Positions 1-8,750 of a stretch of 64,000 nt of DNA are shown here, piece by piece. The position numbers and the translations under genes are program-made. A model generated the notes under the pieces. It did no database searches. It had not been told where the DNA came from and saw nothing but the letters and a program-made list of their open reading frames with translations. The DNA is taken from assembly GCF_022701255.1 (NCBI RefSeq), contig NZ_CP031705.1:1501501-1565500 (forward strand), in the 5' to 3' direction. This DNA is from Microcoleus vaginatus HSN003. GTDB lineage: Bacteria > Cyanobacteriota > Cyanobacteriia > Cyanobacteriales > Microcoleaceae. Within the stretch, counting starts at the first letter, position 1. Every line of letters starts with the position of its first letter.

Positions 1-67
1 AGTCTTGTTCAAAAGTTGCTAATTGATATTCTGTAAGTTCGATAATTCGGCGGGATTCTGGTTTCAT
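1..67 (-). CDS. McrC-like restriction component, N-terminal fragment (runs off the window)
   Basis: Only the first 22 codons are visible, starting at an ATG whose complement lies at 65-67 and running off the left edge. The peptide begins MKPESRRIIELTEYQLATF. An early IxLTEYQ segment is common at the start of McrC-family (McrBC system) proteins, and the gene follows an McrB-type ATPase in the same direction after 57 bases. In McrBC systems McrC carries the PD-(D/E)XK nuclease that works with the McrB GTPase ring. The assignment rests mostly on position and this short segment, since the nuclease part is outside the window. Confidence 0.5.
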   Translation of the reverse strand, partial: MKPESRRIIELTEYQLATFEQD

Positions 68-123
68 AATTGTGGTGGATGCAGTAACGCCACCGTATCG
101 GCGTTAATGACGGCGTTAGATTG

Positions 124-1755
124 TCAATAGCCCAATTTATTCTTGATATTTTCCCAGAGAAATTCATCCATTTTTTCCAGGCTATCAAAGAAGTATTCTT
201 CGAGGTATGGCTCGATTTCCATTTGCCAAATATCTTGGATATCTTCAGCTAAGGTTTTTGTCAAAAAGAAGGAGATGCCTAGTTCATAGTGTTGGTTGTT
301 AATTGCCTGATTGACATCTTCTAGAATGCTAGTTAATTTATCCACTGGAAAACCTGTTTGCCATTTTTGGTGATAGTGTTGCAGGACTTCATAGTTTGGA
401 TAGACGGGAATGAATGCGAAGCGGCGGCGGAGTGCGTTATCGACTAAGGCAATAGAACGGTCTGCTGTATTCATTGTGCCGATAATGCGGACATTTGTAG
501 GGATTCTAAATAGTTTACCGCTGGCTAGTTTAATAAAGCGTGCTGTGTCTTGTCGGTCATCTAGGAGATACATTAACTCGCCAAAGACTTGAGATAGATT
601 TGCGCGATTAATTTCATCAATAATGAGAACGCAAGTGTCTTCACAGGCTTCGGCTTTTTCGCAGAATTCTAGGAATCTACCGGGAACTATTGAGTAGGTT
701 AATTGTCCGTTTTGAGTTATTGGGCGGAGGCCTTCGATAAAGTCTTCGTAGGTGTAGGCGGGGTGAAATTGGATAATGTCTGACAAACCGTCACCGCCGC
801 CGATTAAGTGTTTGGCTAGTTTTTCGGCTATAAAGGTTTTTCCGGTTCCGGGTGGGCCTTGGATGATGGTTTGGCCTTTGCGGTTAATGGCGTGTATCCA
901 TTGGGTTAGTTGCGTTATTTTAAAAGCAGTAATTTCAGAAATTTCTTCTAGTTGATACACTGGGTTAAATTCCTTTTCATAGACTGAAAGATATTCACTA
1001 AGAGGTGGGTGATAATCGCCCAGCACTAATAAAAACACTGGAAATACTTTTTTAAAGGTTTGTGTGATTTTATGAATTAACTGTTTAGCAGAATATCCTA
1101 ATATTTCTTCTGATTCAAGTGATACACTGACCTGAATACTATTAATGTTATGTATGAAAGGAACGTCTAGTTGTTGTAAATTAAACAAGTATTGTAATAA
1201 TTCATTAATACTTTTAACTTTTTTATTGGGGGTATTAAAGAGCCCAAAATCGTGAATCCCAGGCTCCGTTCCGTGAGTTAAATAGTAATAAGTGGGCTGG
1301 GAAAATTTATATATTTTGAGCAGTTCTTTAATGCGTGTATTAGGTCTATAGTTAGAATAATAATTTTCAATAATTTCCCCTAGGTTTTTTATATGTGAGT
1401 GAAAACCAAAAGTTAATTTGTGTTCTTCAAAACTTATCCTTAACTGAGGATTGTTATCCAGAGAGTAGAAATCTTTTAAACCCAAAGCTACACTGTACGC
1501 TATGGATTGCAAATCGTTGATTGCAATAATCTGTCCAAGTTTCTCACACTTGAGATTGATATATTCTTTAATAAAATCAGGCAACAGATATTCCACCTGG
1601 CTTAAAATATCCTTGACTGGCTCTTCTACATATTTTAATAAATCTTTTTTGTGTTGCCTGTAAAAATCAGAGCTGCGATTTTTATAAAATTCGGTCAATA
1701 GGTTAAATGTGTTCTCTGAAAAAGGGCATTCAGGATGTACAAAAACTTTTTCCAT
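124..1755 (-). CDS. McrB-type AAA+ NTPase with an unusual N-terminal domain
   Basis: This is a 543-residue protein with a C-terminal AAA+ module of the McrB family. Walker A GPPGTGKT is at 300-307, Walker B IIDE ends at 380-381, and the McrB signature MNTADRS is at 428-434, followed by an arginine-rich sensor/finger segment NALRRRF. McrB proteins are GTP-driven motors that translocate DNA and activate the McrC nuclease; a likely mcrC lies directly downstream. The first 290 residues are not the E. coli McrB DNA-binding domain. Residues 9-60 (FSENTFNLLTEFYKN, then a YRQHKKD-like segment) resemble the start of DUF2461/TIGR02453 proteins, so the recognition part may be a different fold (inference). 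Base composition is AT-richer in the N-terminal half than in the ATPase half. Confidence 0.85.
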   Translation of the reverse strand: MEKVFVHPECPFSENTFNLLTEFYKNRSSDFYRQHKKDLLKYVEEPVKDILSQVEYLLPDFIKEYINLKCEKLGQIIAINDLQSIAYSVALGLKDFYSLDNNPQLRISFEEHKLTFGFHSHIKNLGEIIENYYSNYRPNTRIKELLKIYKFSQPTYYYLTHGTEPGIHDFGLFNTPNKKVKSINELLQYLFNLQQLDVPFIHNINSIQVSVSLESEEILGYSAKQLIHKITQTFKKVFPVFLLVLGDYHPPLSEYLSVYEKEFNPVYQLEEISEITAFKITQLTQWIHAINRKGQTIIQGPPGTGKTFIAEKLAKHLIGGGDGLSDIIQFHPAYTYEDFIEGLRPITQNGQLTYSIVPGRFLEFCEKAEACEDTCVLIIDEINRANLSQVFGELMYLLDDRQDTARFIKLASGKLFRIPTNVRIIGTMNTADRSIALVDNALRRRFAFIPVYPNYEVLQHYHQKWQTGFPVDKLTSILEDVNQAINNQHYELGISFFLTKTLAEDIQDIWQMEIEPYLEEYFFDSLEKMDEFLWENIKNKLGY

Positions 1756-1915
1756 TTTTTCTATGTTTTTAAGGTGACTTAATTGTTGTTCTTAAATTAT
1801 TGTAGCCGATTGCCCTTCCCGACACCAGATATCTGAGATACGATCGCACTCACCATCCTTACCGTCATCAATAGCCCTCCCAAACCAGTAACACAGGCAA
1901 AACCGCTAACAACAG

Positions 1916-1936
1916 TTCCCGGAAAATTTAAACTTG
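1916..1936. repeat. 21-bp direct repeat, copy 1, flanking a toxin-antitoxin locus
   Basis: TTCCCGGAAAATTTAAACTT plus a following G is identical to the copy at 2677-2697. The two copies bracket the PIN-toxin pseudogene and its antitoxin. On the minus strand both encode SLNFPG in an open frame, and copy 1 is followed by an open reading frame to about 1798 that has no start of its own, as if a gene had been split. Confidence 0.7.
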
Positions 1937-1953
1937 CGCCGAGTGACTCAGAT

Positions 1954-2351
1954 TTACCAAATTGTGTCTATACTAGATAATTGAATCCGGCGCGACTAAT
2001 AACGGCTACATTAAGATACAAAGCAGTAGCAGCAATAATGCGATCGGGTAAATCGGGAATTTGCGATCGGTCAACTTGCCTTAAAGTCAAAGCTATATTG
2101 CGATCGAAAGGAATTTCAACCAATAAGGCATCATCGCTCTCAACTTCTCTCAATAATAGATCGAGAGTTGTTGAATTAATCTGCCCTCACTCGCTCAGAT
2201 AGACAATTTCGGCTAATGTAATTGATGAAAAAGCCACCTGATTTCCCTCGGCAGCTATCTGTTCTATTGTCGTTCTAGCAGTCACCGAAAGTCGCGAATC
2301 GGCAAAGATATACCAGATCACAGCATGAGTATCCGCCACAGCACGCAGCAT
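1954..2351 (-). pseudogene. PIN-domain (VapC-type) toxin, inactivated
   Basis: The reading frame starts at an ATG overlapping the antitoxin stop (TAATG at 2353-2349) and gives MLRAVADTHAVIWYIFADSR, a typical PIN N-terminus with its first acidic residue (ADTH). At 2189-2187 it meets an in-frame TGA (most likely a former CGA), after which the same frame continues as GQINSTTLDLLLREVES and on through PDLPDRIIAATAL. Close to the end a second lesion follows VISR: the frame stops early at 1968, but skipping to the +1 frame gives RIQLSSIDTIW and a stop at 1954-1956, which is the usual end of this family. So one nonsense mutation and one single-base deletion separate it from an intact ribonuclease toxin of about 132 residues. 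Confidence 0.8.
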
Positions 2352-2578
2352 TAGAAATCCTCCCTTGGGAAATTCGCCCATTCTTCGCTGCGAGCTTCAT
2401 CTATATCAGCGGCAGAAGGTGCAATTCCCAAGTCAGCACATAAACCCCACAATGATTTGCGGGGAGCGGGCAGAACAACTAATTCTCGTTCTATTTCAGG
2501 AACTATCCACTTAATCAATCGTAACTTTTCGGCTAGAGACAAGTGCTTAACAAGATTTAAAACCGCCTCAAAAGTCAT
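2351..2578 (-). CDS. Antitoxin-like protein paired with the broken PIN toxin
   Basis: The 75-residue product (MTFEAVLNLVKHLSLAEK to WANFPREDF) matches a small cyanobacterial antitoxin type: an amphipathic segment LSLAEKLRLIKWIVPEIERE, then a short toxin-binding tail ending in NFPRED. Its stop overlaps the toxin start by one base, the arrangement expected for translational coupling. The open frame extends upstream to 2728, but the ATG at 2578 matches the family length and the extra 50 residues look like the remains of another gene. With the toxin inactivated, this antitoxin may be kept without its target or may act on related toxins. Confidence 0.7.
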   Translation of the reverse strand: MTFEAVLNLVKHLSLAEKLRLIKWIVPEIERELVVLPAPRKSLWGLCADLGIAPSAADIDEARSEEWANFPREDF

Positions 2579-2676
2579 GTTTTTTATGTTTAAATTGGTA
2601 ATAGATGTAATTGTAGCATTTTGGCTGCCAAGGACAGCATCACCAGGTTTGGGTTGAGAAGATTCCTTTACCACGC

Positions 2677-2697
2677 TTCCCGGAAAATTTAAACTTG
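2677..2697. repeat. 21-bp direct repeat, copy 2
   Basis: Identical to 1916-1936 and upstream of the antitoxin. The pair could be a target duplication or a recombination footprint around the toxin-antitoxin cassette. Confidence 0.7.
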
Positions 2698-2786
2698 TGT
2701 CGAAATTATCTAAACGTGCTATATTCAACTCCGTAAACCCTGAACTACGCTTTCAGGTAATGCAAATTTATAAACGAGTCAACTGA

Positions 2787-4439
2787 ATGCTCCCTACTTT
2801 TAAGAAATTAGCTTCAATTGCAATCATCTTTGCCGCCCTAGAACTTTTACTTAATTATCCGCCTTTCAGAGAAATAGAAAATTATATCGCAAATAGAGAC
2901 CCAGCAAGTGCTACCTTAGACGCTGGAACTCTACAGCAAAAACCCAGCACTCCGCCTCCGGTAGTTCCCAAAAAATCACCGGAGCAAAAGTTTGATGTAG
3001 TAGTATATGGTGATGAAGTACCGGGGATATGTGCGGCGATATGGGCTAAGAAAACTTTAGGCGCAAAGGGCAAAGTTGTGATTGTGCGATCGAACCACGG
3101 AACTGCTCCTTTGGGTGGCTTACTCACCCGCGGCGGGTTAGCTTACATCGATTTAGATAAAATCCCCAATTGGTATCGCCAACCCTACGCCCAATGTTTT
3201 AAGGAATTCTTAGATAAAGCGAATGCGCCCCAAACTTGCTTAGACCCAAAAAAGGCAGATCGAGCTCTCAAACAGATGCTTTCAGCAGCAGGAGTCAAAG
3301 TTATTTCCAACTCCACTCTTACTCCCCGCGTCGTAGATAAAAAAATCGAATATGCCCAAGTAAAAGGCAAAAATTTAAGGATTAAAGCCAACTCTTTTAT
3401 TGACGTAACTCAAGACGCAGAATTGGCAAGAAAAGCAGGATTATCTTATTATACAGGATATGAATCACAAAATATAAAATCCAAAAATGAAACTTTAGCT
3501 GTCTCTGTAGTTCCCAGAATTACGGGTATAACGATGTCCGAATTCCGCAGAATAGAAGATCAAATTCTCTACAACCGGCCTATGGTAAAAAAAATTAAAG
3601 AAAGCATTAAAAAATCTAAAGATCCGGCTAGTACCAAATTCTGGATGAGGAATTTCTGGAGTACGATTTATCAGCCATATACCGACGGCTACGACATCAG
3701 AAGCGTAGCCCTAGGCGCAGCTTATCACATAGACAGAAATCTGCCATTTAGTCAAAACAAAGGATTCTTTTTTGATAAAGGCAATGTCTGCGTTTATAAC
3801 AAAAATGTGCTCTCCTGGAACGGGTTTCTGTTTAAATACCAAGTTGACCAAATCATGAAAATGGAAGCTAACGGCAGAAAACCGACTCCTGAAATGATTA
3901 AAGAAATGTCACAGCTTCAACAATGGCTACAAAAGAAGTCTGGTAAAGATGTGAGAGTATTTCTTCCAGACGAGGTTTATATCAGGCAAACTTTGAACAT
4001 TCGCGATGTGGTAGATCCACTGACGGGGAAGGAGATTATCAAAGGCGGAACAGTACCCGGAAAGTCGATCGGCAGTTTTTCCTACGATTTCGATATGCGG
4101 GGCGGAGTCAAGCATTTATCTGCGAGAATTCCGCCGTTGCCAGTCTATAATTTCGGCATAGAAAGCGCTTTGGCTAGCAAAGTCAAGAATTTAGCCATTG
4201 TTGGGCGATCGTCCGGTTATGTCGGTATGGCTGTATCCGTCGGGCGAATTGCGACGGTGAATATTTATCAAGGACAAGGTGTGGGCGTAGCGGCTGGTTT
4301 GGCTAGCAAGTTCGGCGTGCCGCTGAATTCGATTACTTCGGCTGAAACGAAAAAAACTCTGGAGACTTTAACGGGGAAAAAGACGTATTTGTCGGGGAGA
4401 GATACGAGTTATGGAGTTGATTATAAGGAGGTGAAGTAA
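2787..4439 (+). CDS. Membrane-anchored FAD-dependent oxidoreductase
   Basis: The 550-residue protein has an N-terminal hydrophobic segment (about 8-23, LASIAIIFAALELLL), a proline-rich linker (52-65) and then a nucleotide-binding region VVVYGDEVPGICAAIWA at 71-87, with the dinucleotide fold degenerate compared with GxGxxG. The order fits the FAD_oxidored family (PF12831), whose members end in a second FAD-contacting segment; here NLAIVGRSSGYVGMAVSVGR lies about 470-490. The anchor suggests an extracytoplasmic or thylakoid-lumen-facing position. The substrate is unknown. It stands alone between the toxin-antitoxin remains and the GxxExxY gene. GYDIRSVALGAAY around 290-310 may include repeat-derived residues. 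Confidence 0.75.
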   Translation: MLPTFKKLASIAIIFAALELLLNYPPFREIENYIANRDPASATLDAGTLQQKPSTPPPVVPKKSPEQKFDVVVYGDEVPGICAAIWAKKTLGAKGKVVIVRSNHGTAPLGGLLTRGGLAYIDLDKIPNWYRQPYAQCFKEFLDKANAPQTCLDPKKADRALKQMLSAAGVKVISNSTLTPRVVDKKIEYAQVKGKNLRIKANSFIDVTQDAELARKAGLSYYTGYESQNIKSKNETLAVSVVPRITGITMSEFRRIEDQILYNRPMVKKIKESIKKSKDPASTKFWMRNFWSTIYQPYTDGYDIRSVALGAAYHIDRNLPFSQNKGFFFDKGNVCVYNKNVLSWNGFLFKYQVDQIMKMEANGRKPTPEMIKEMSQLQQWLQKKSGKDVRVFLPDEVYIRQTLNIRDVVDPLTGKEIIKGGTVPGKSIGSFSYDFDMRGGVKHLSARIPPLPVYNFGIESALASKVKNLAIVGRSSGYVGMAVSVGRIATVNIYQGQGVGVAAGLASKFGVPLNSITSAETKKTLETLTGKKTYLSGRDTSYGVDYKEVK

Positions 4440-4459
4440 TTAAAGATATTAAGAGGAAT

Positions 4460-4484
4460 GAACCGCAGAGGGCTCAGAGGGCGC
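4460..4484. repeat. 25-bp inverted repeat, left arm, around the GxxExxY gene
   Basis: Begins GAACCGCAGAGGGCTCAGAG. Its reverse complement matches 4959-4983 at 24 of 25 positions. The two arms enclose the complete GxxExxY gene (4511-4888). Confidence 0.8.
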
Positions 4485-4510
4485 CGAGAGGAGAGGGATG
4501 AGAGGGTTTT

Positions 4511-4888
4511 TTAGGAGAGGATGAGGCGCCGGATTTCTTCTTTTAAAAAGCGGACATTGAAGTTGATGAGAAGACCGAGAGGATAACCAGTCATTTTCAG
4601 GTAGGAAATAACTTGAGCTTCATGGATAGGAAGTACAGTTTGGACTGACTTTAATTCAACAACGAGGGTGTTGGCAACCAGCATATCGTATCTGCCTTCC
4701 CCAACCACAACACCTTTGTAAATCACATTTACTGTAGGTTGAGGTTCAAAAGGAATTCCCCGGCGCGAGAGTTCTTCACGCAACGAATTCTCATATACCG
4801 CTTCCAAAAAGCCCGGCCCCAACTCCTTATGAACCTCCATAGCCGCCCCAATCACAGCATAAGTCAACTCATTCAGATCATCTTCCAA
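4511..4888 (-). CDS. GxxExxY family protein
   Basis: This 125-residue protein carries the defining motif at residues 26-32 (G-FL-E-AV-Y) after ELTYAVIGAAMEVHKELGPG, and a PD-(D/E)XK-like core where D67 and ELKS (about 77-80) lie in the usual positions. The family (PF13366) is widespread in bacteria with no settled function; nuclease-like activity is proposed from the fold. The start used here is a TTG preceded by a purine-rich GAAGAGGAGAGAAGAGAG, a good ribosome-binding site; no ATG is available at the expected position. It is flanked by inverted repeats and sits convergent to the oxidoreductase, so it may be a small mobile cassette. Confidence 0.85.
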   Translation of the reverse strand: MEDDLNELTYAVIGAAMEVHKELGPGFLEAVYENSLREELSRRGIPFEPQPTVNVIYKGVVVGEGRYDMLVANTLVVELKSVQTVLPIHEAQVISYLKMTGYPLGLLINFNVRFLKEEIRRLILS

Positions 4889-4958
4889 CTCTCTTCTCTC
4901 CTCTTCTCAAACCTAGATCACAATCATAATCCAAAACCCTCCCCACACTCTTCCCTCT

Positions 4959-4983
4959 GCGCCCTCTGCGCCCTCTGCGGTTC
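4959..4983. repeat. 25-bp inverted repeat, right arm
   Basis: Partner of 4460-4484; it contains the tandem GCGCCCTCT units that are common as dispersed repeats in cyanobacterial genomes. Confidence 0.8.
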
Positions 4984-5045
4984 AAACCTCTTCTCTTCCC
5001 CCCGCTGTGGCACAATCTTAAATAAGATCAAACTCTCAAGCCACC

Positions 5046-7799
5046 ATGACCGCAAACCTACCCCCCCAATACGACCCCAAAGCCACCGAAGCCAAATGGC
5101 AAAAATACTGGGAAGACAACCAAACCTTCAAAGCTGACCCCGAAAAAGGCGGCGAACCTTACTGCGTAGTTATCCCGCCGCCCAACGTGACCGGCAGTCT
5201 CCACATGGGACACGCTTTTGAAGAGACGCTGATTGATGTCCTCGTCCGCTATCACCGCATGACTGGACGCAATACCCTGTGGTTACCGGGAACGGATCAT
5301 GCTAGCATCGCAGTTCAAACTATTCTCGAAAAGCAACTCAAAGCAGAAGGCAAAACTCGCCACGATTTAGGCCGAGAAAAATTCTTGGAACGGGCCTGGG
5401 AGTGGAAAGCGGAATCGGGCAATACTATTACTAATCAATTACGCAGTTTGGGCGTGTCTGTCGATTGGTCGCGTGAACGCTTTACGATGGATGAAGGCTT
5501 ATCCGCTGCGGTTTTAGAAGCGTTTGTCCGTCTGTATGATGAGGGGCTGATTTATCGCGGCAATTACTTGGTGAATTGGTGTCCCGCGAGTCAGTCCGCT
5601 GTGTCGGATTTGGAGGTTGATCAGCAGGAAGTTGAAGGCCATTTGTGGCATTTCCGCTATCCTTTGACGGACGGTTCTGGTTATTTGGAGGTGGCGACGA
5701 CTCGGCCGGAAACGATGTTGGGCGATACTGGGGTGGCGGTGAATCCACAGGACGATCGCTACAAGCATCTTCTCGGTAAAACTGTGACTTTGCCGATCGT
5801 CAATCGCGAAATCCCCATCATTGCTGATGAGTTTGTCGATCCAACTTTTGGAACTGGTTGTGTCAAGGTGACTCCCGCCCACGACCCGAATGACTTCGAG
5901 ATGGGTAAACGTCACAATTTGCCGTTTATTAACATCATGAATAAGGACGGCAGTTTAAATGAAAATGCCGGAGAGTTCCAAGGACAAGACCGATTTGTTG
6001 CCCGGAAAAATGTGGTCCAGCGGTTAGAAACTGACGGGGTTTTGGTTAAAATAGAAGATTACAAGCATACTGTTCCCTACAGCGAACGTGGCAAAGTTGC
6101 GGTCGAACCTTTAATATCTACGCAATGGTTTGTGAAGATAGATCCTCTTTCTCAACGCGCTTTAGAAGCATTAGATCAAAGTAACTCACCAGTTTTTGTT
6201 CCTGAAAGATGGACAAAGGTTTATCGCGATTGGCTGGTGAAGCTGAAGGATTGGTGTATCTCCAGGCAATTGTGGTGGGGACACCAAATCCCCGCTTGGT
6301 ATGCTGTTAGCGAAACCCAAGGAGAAATTACTGATACAACACCTTTTATAGTTGCGAAAACTGAAGCTGAAGCTAGGGAAAAAGCTACGGCTAAATTTGG
6401 TAATGACGTGCAGCTAGCAAGAGATCCAGACGTATTGGATACTTGGTTTTCGTCTGGGTTGTGGCCTTTCTCAACTCTAGGATGGCCGGACGAAACTAAA
6501 GATTTGGAGTTTTACTATCCGACAACTACTTTGGTTACAGGTTTTGATATCATCTTTTTCTGGGTTGCTAGAATGACGATGATGGCCGGACATTTTACTG
6601 GAAAGATGCCTTTTGATACTGTTTACATTCACGGTTTGGTGTTGGATGAAAACGGTCAGAAAATGTCTAAGAGTAAAAACAACGGTATCGACCCGCTGCT
6701 GTTGATTGGTAAGTACGGTACTGATGCTTTGCGCTACACTTTGGTTAAGGAAGTGGTAGGGGCGGGTCAAAATATTCGCATGGAGTACGATCGCAAAACT
6801 GATGAATCGAAATCAGTGGAAGCTTCCCGGAACTTCACGAATAAGTTGTGGAATGCGGCCAGGTTTGTGATGATGAATTTGGAGGGACAGACTCCGCAGC
6901 AGTTGGGAATTCCTCACCCCCCTCAACCCTCCCTTACCGAGGCGGGGAAAGAGGAAGGGTTGGAATTGTGCGATCGCTGGATTCTTTCTCGCTATTATCA
7001 AGTTGTGCAACAAAGCCGCAATTGTTTGGAAAATTACGGTTTGGGGGAAGCGGCGAAGGGACTTTATGAGTTTATCTGGGGCGATTTCTGTGACTGGTAT
7101 ATTGAGTTAGTCAAGTCTCGCTTGCAACAGGATGCTGAACCCAATTCTAAGAAAGTCGCACAGCAAACTTTTGCTTTTGTGTTGGAAGGGATTTTGAAAC
7201 TACTACATCCTTTTATGCCACACATTACTGAGGAGATTTGGCACACTCTGACTCAAACAGGTGACGATCAATGTTTGGCTTTGCAGGCTTATCCTGAAGC
7301 AAACGCATCACTCATTGATGCTGATTTGGAACAGCAGTTTGAGTTGTTGTTCGGTACAATTCGCACTATTCGCAATTTGCGGGCCGATGCTGATATCAAA
7401 CCCAGTGTGAAGGTGACGGCAATTTTGCAAAGCGACAACGAGAAAGAACGCCAAATAATCTCAGAGGGAAGGGTTTACATTCAGGATTTGGCAAAAGTCG
7501 AAAATCTGACCGTAACTGCTAGTTTGGATACAGATTTGGGACAGACAATTACTGGCGTTGTCGGTACTGTGCAAGTATTGATTCCTCTGGCTGGGGTGGT
7601 CGATTTGGCGGCTTTGCGTGCTAAATTAGAAAAGAAGTTGAGCAAAGTAGAAGCTGAAATTAAGCATACTGCGGCGCGTTTGACTAATCAGAAGTTTGTG
7701 GATAAGGCTACTCCTGATGTGGTTCAGGGCGCGAGGGATGCTTTGGCGGAAGCCGAAAAACAAGCGGAGATTTTGCGCGATCGGCTAAAGGTGTTTTAA
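5046..7799 (+). CDS. valS: Valyl-tRNA synthetase
   Basis: The 917-residue class I aminoacyl-tRNA synthetase charges tRNA-Val with valine in the cytoplasm. It has [13 protein letters not shown] with the HIGH-type motif HMGH at 53-56, the CP1 editing domain ([11 protein letters not shown] near 218-228; [19 protein letters not shown] near 275-293), KMSKS at 539-543, an anticodon-binding region with CDRWILSRY near 640, and a C-terminal coiled coil (about 850-915) typical of ValRS. Start ATG at 5046 follows CAAGCCACC, with no clear Shine-Dalgarno sequence. Between QLGIP and LELCDRW, residues about 623-639 ([15 protein letters not shown]) are extra compared with what I recall of homologues and are encoded by a repeat-like CCCCCCTCAACCCTCCCTTA stretch. 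Confidence 0.97.
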   Translation: MTANLPPQYDPKATEAKWQKYWEDNQTFKADPEKGGEPYCVVIPPPNVTGSLHMGHAFEETLIDVLVRYHRMTGRNTLWLPGTDHASIAVQTILEKQLKAEGKTRHDLGREKFLERAWEWKAESGNTITNQLRSLGVSVDWSRERFTMDEGLSAAVLEAFVRLYDEGLIYRGNYLVNWCPASQSAVSDLEVDQQEVEGHLWHFRYPLTDGSGYLEVATTRPETMLGDTGVAVNPQDDRYKHLLGKTVTLPIVNREIPIIADEFVDPTFGTGCVKVTPAHDPNDFEMGKRHNLPFINIMNKDGSLNENAGEFQGQDRFVARKNVVQRLETDGVLVKIEDYKHTVPYSERGKVAVEPLISTQWFVKIDPLSQRALEALDQSNSPVFVPERWTKVYRDWLVKLKDWCISRQLWWGHQIPAWYAVSETQGEITDTTPFIVAKTEAEAREKATAKFGNDVQLARDPDVLDTWFSSGLWPFSTLGWPDETKDLEFYYPTTTLVTGFDIIFFWVARMTMMAGHFTGKMPFDTVYIHGLVLDENGQKMSKSKNNGIDPLLLIGKYGTDALRYTLVKEVVGAGQNIRMEYDRKTDESKSVEASRNFTNKLWNAARFVMMNLEGQTPQQLGIPHPPQPSLTEAGKEEGLELCDRWILSRYYQVVQQSRNCLENYGLGEAAKGLYEFIWGDFCDWYIELVKSRLQQDAEPNSKKVAQQTFAFVLEGILKLLHPFMPHITEEIWHTLTQTGDDQCLALQAYPEANASLIDADLEQQFELLFGTIRTIRNLRADADIKPSVKVTAILQSDNEKERQIISEGRVYIQDLAKVENLTVTASLDTDLGQTITGVVGTVQVLIPLAGVVDLAALRAKLEKKLSKVEAEIKHTAARLTNQKFVDKATPDVVQGARDALAEAEKQAEILRDRLKVF
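6912..6960. repeat. Repeat-derived in-frame insertion inside valS
   Basis: The stretch CTCACCCCCCTCAACCCTCC and its purine-rich continuation (GGCGGGGAAAGAGGAAGGG) form an imperfect hairpin resembling the CCCCCCTTACC/GGTAAGGGGGG intergenic repeats of cyanobacteria. It is in frame, free of stops, and falls in a surface linker between the catalytic and anticodon-binding domains. Confidence 0.55.
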
Positions 7800-7801
7800 G
7801 A

Positions 7802-7853
7802 GTTGACAGTTGGCTGTTGACTGTTGGCTGTTGACTGTTGACTGTTGACTGTT
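7802..7853. repeat. TTGACTG/TTGGCTG heptamer tandem repeat
   Basis: About seven units of a 7-bp motif directly after the valS stop. The same heptamer recurs at 35284, 35641, 43868, 44966, 46225, 48148 and 63773 in one or the other orientation. The rest of 7854-8110 has no gene. Confidence 0.85.
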
Positions 7854-7930
7854 TTTAGTCAATTTGTAGGCTGCGTGAGGGCGAAGAATCTTGGAATCGC
7901 AAGGAAAATATTGACTCTCACGCACCGCTG

Positions 7931-7963
7931 GCGCGATCGGCTAAAGTTGTTTTAAGAGTTGAC
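7931..7963. repeat. Duplicated copy of the valS 3' end
   Basis: GCGCGATCGGCTAAAGTTGT and the next 13 bases repeat 7775-7807, the last codons and stop of valS plus the start of the heptamer run, with one mismatch. The copies are 156 bases apart. A local duplication or template switch could have made it. Confidence 0.75.
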
Positions 7964-8110
7964 TGTTGACTGTGGCCGGGGCGGGTTTACGAGATAGTTA
8001 GTTTCAGGCATAGATTGTTTGTAAAACCCGCCCCTACGATCTCGCAAATCCTACAACAAATAACTAATAACCCCTACCTAATAACCAATAACCAATCACT
8101 AATTACCCTT

Positions 8111-8608
8111 ATGTTATATTTAGCCCAAGTACAAAATCAGGAAAATTTAGGCGAGATAAGTCTGCAATTGCTGGCTTGCCAAAATTCTGATGATACTTGG
8201 GCTATTCTTAGTGAAGAAAGTTTCTTGACATTACCGCCAGATTTTGCTCAAAATTCAATTAACTCTGCAACTAATGTTTTAAATGAAGGGATTTTAGTAT
8301 TAGCAGATATTGGCGAAAATAACCAGGTTGTAAATATTCAAGCAGCTACAAACTGGGTACTACAATTAGTTGAGAAATATTTAACAACAGGCTTTACTCC
8401 CGATTTTTTGCAGCAAGAAGCCCAGAAAGCAGAAGATTGGCGGCAATCTCTCACTTTGCAAAGTCAAGAATTGTCTCGCCGCTTGATTGAAAATGAAGCC
8501 CGCCGGGAACAAATTCAAAATTTAGAAGCAAAACTCCAGCAGGAAAAGCAATTGTTGGAAAGTGCGATCGCCCAATTGAAAATTTCACCCGCTACACCGC
8601 CAGTGTGA
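8111..8608 (+). CDS. Small coiled-coil protein, resembling the N-terminus of HmpF-type motility proteins
   Basis: The 165-residue product has an N-terminal domain MLYLAQVQNQENLGEISLQL with a LLACQ segment, a GILVLADI segment, and a coiled coil from about residue 98 to 155 (QSLTLQSQELSRRLIENEAR and following). From memory, cyanobacterial HmpF-like proteins, linked to type IV pilus-driven gliding of filaments, open with MLYLAEVQ, an LLACQ segment and QSLTxQSQELxRRE; here only that front part is present, so this would be a short paralogue. The frame is open upstream to 8015, but those codons lie in repeat-like AATAACCAATAACC sequence, so the ATG at 8111 is preferred. There is no obvious ribosome-binding site. 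Confidence 0.6.
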   Translation: MLYLAQVQNQENLGEISLQLLACQNSDDTWAILSEESFLTLPPDFAQNSINSATNVLNEGILVLADIGENNQVVNIQAATNWVLQLVEKYLTTGFTPDFLQQEAQKAEDWRQSLTLQSQELSRRLIENEARREQIQNLEAKLQQEKQLLESAIAQLKISPATPPV

Positions 8609-8750
8609 CTCCAGTTAACACATAACAGGCAGGGACACGGCACTAGCGCGTCCCCACAAACCTAATATGCAATTTGCTGGACATCATATAATTTGTAACT
8701 TGACAAATACCCCTTACCAGTTGCCCAATCGCCAGCAAAATTGCCTGCGG

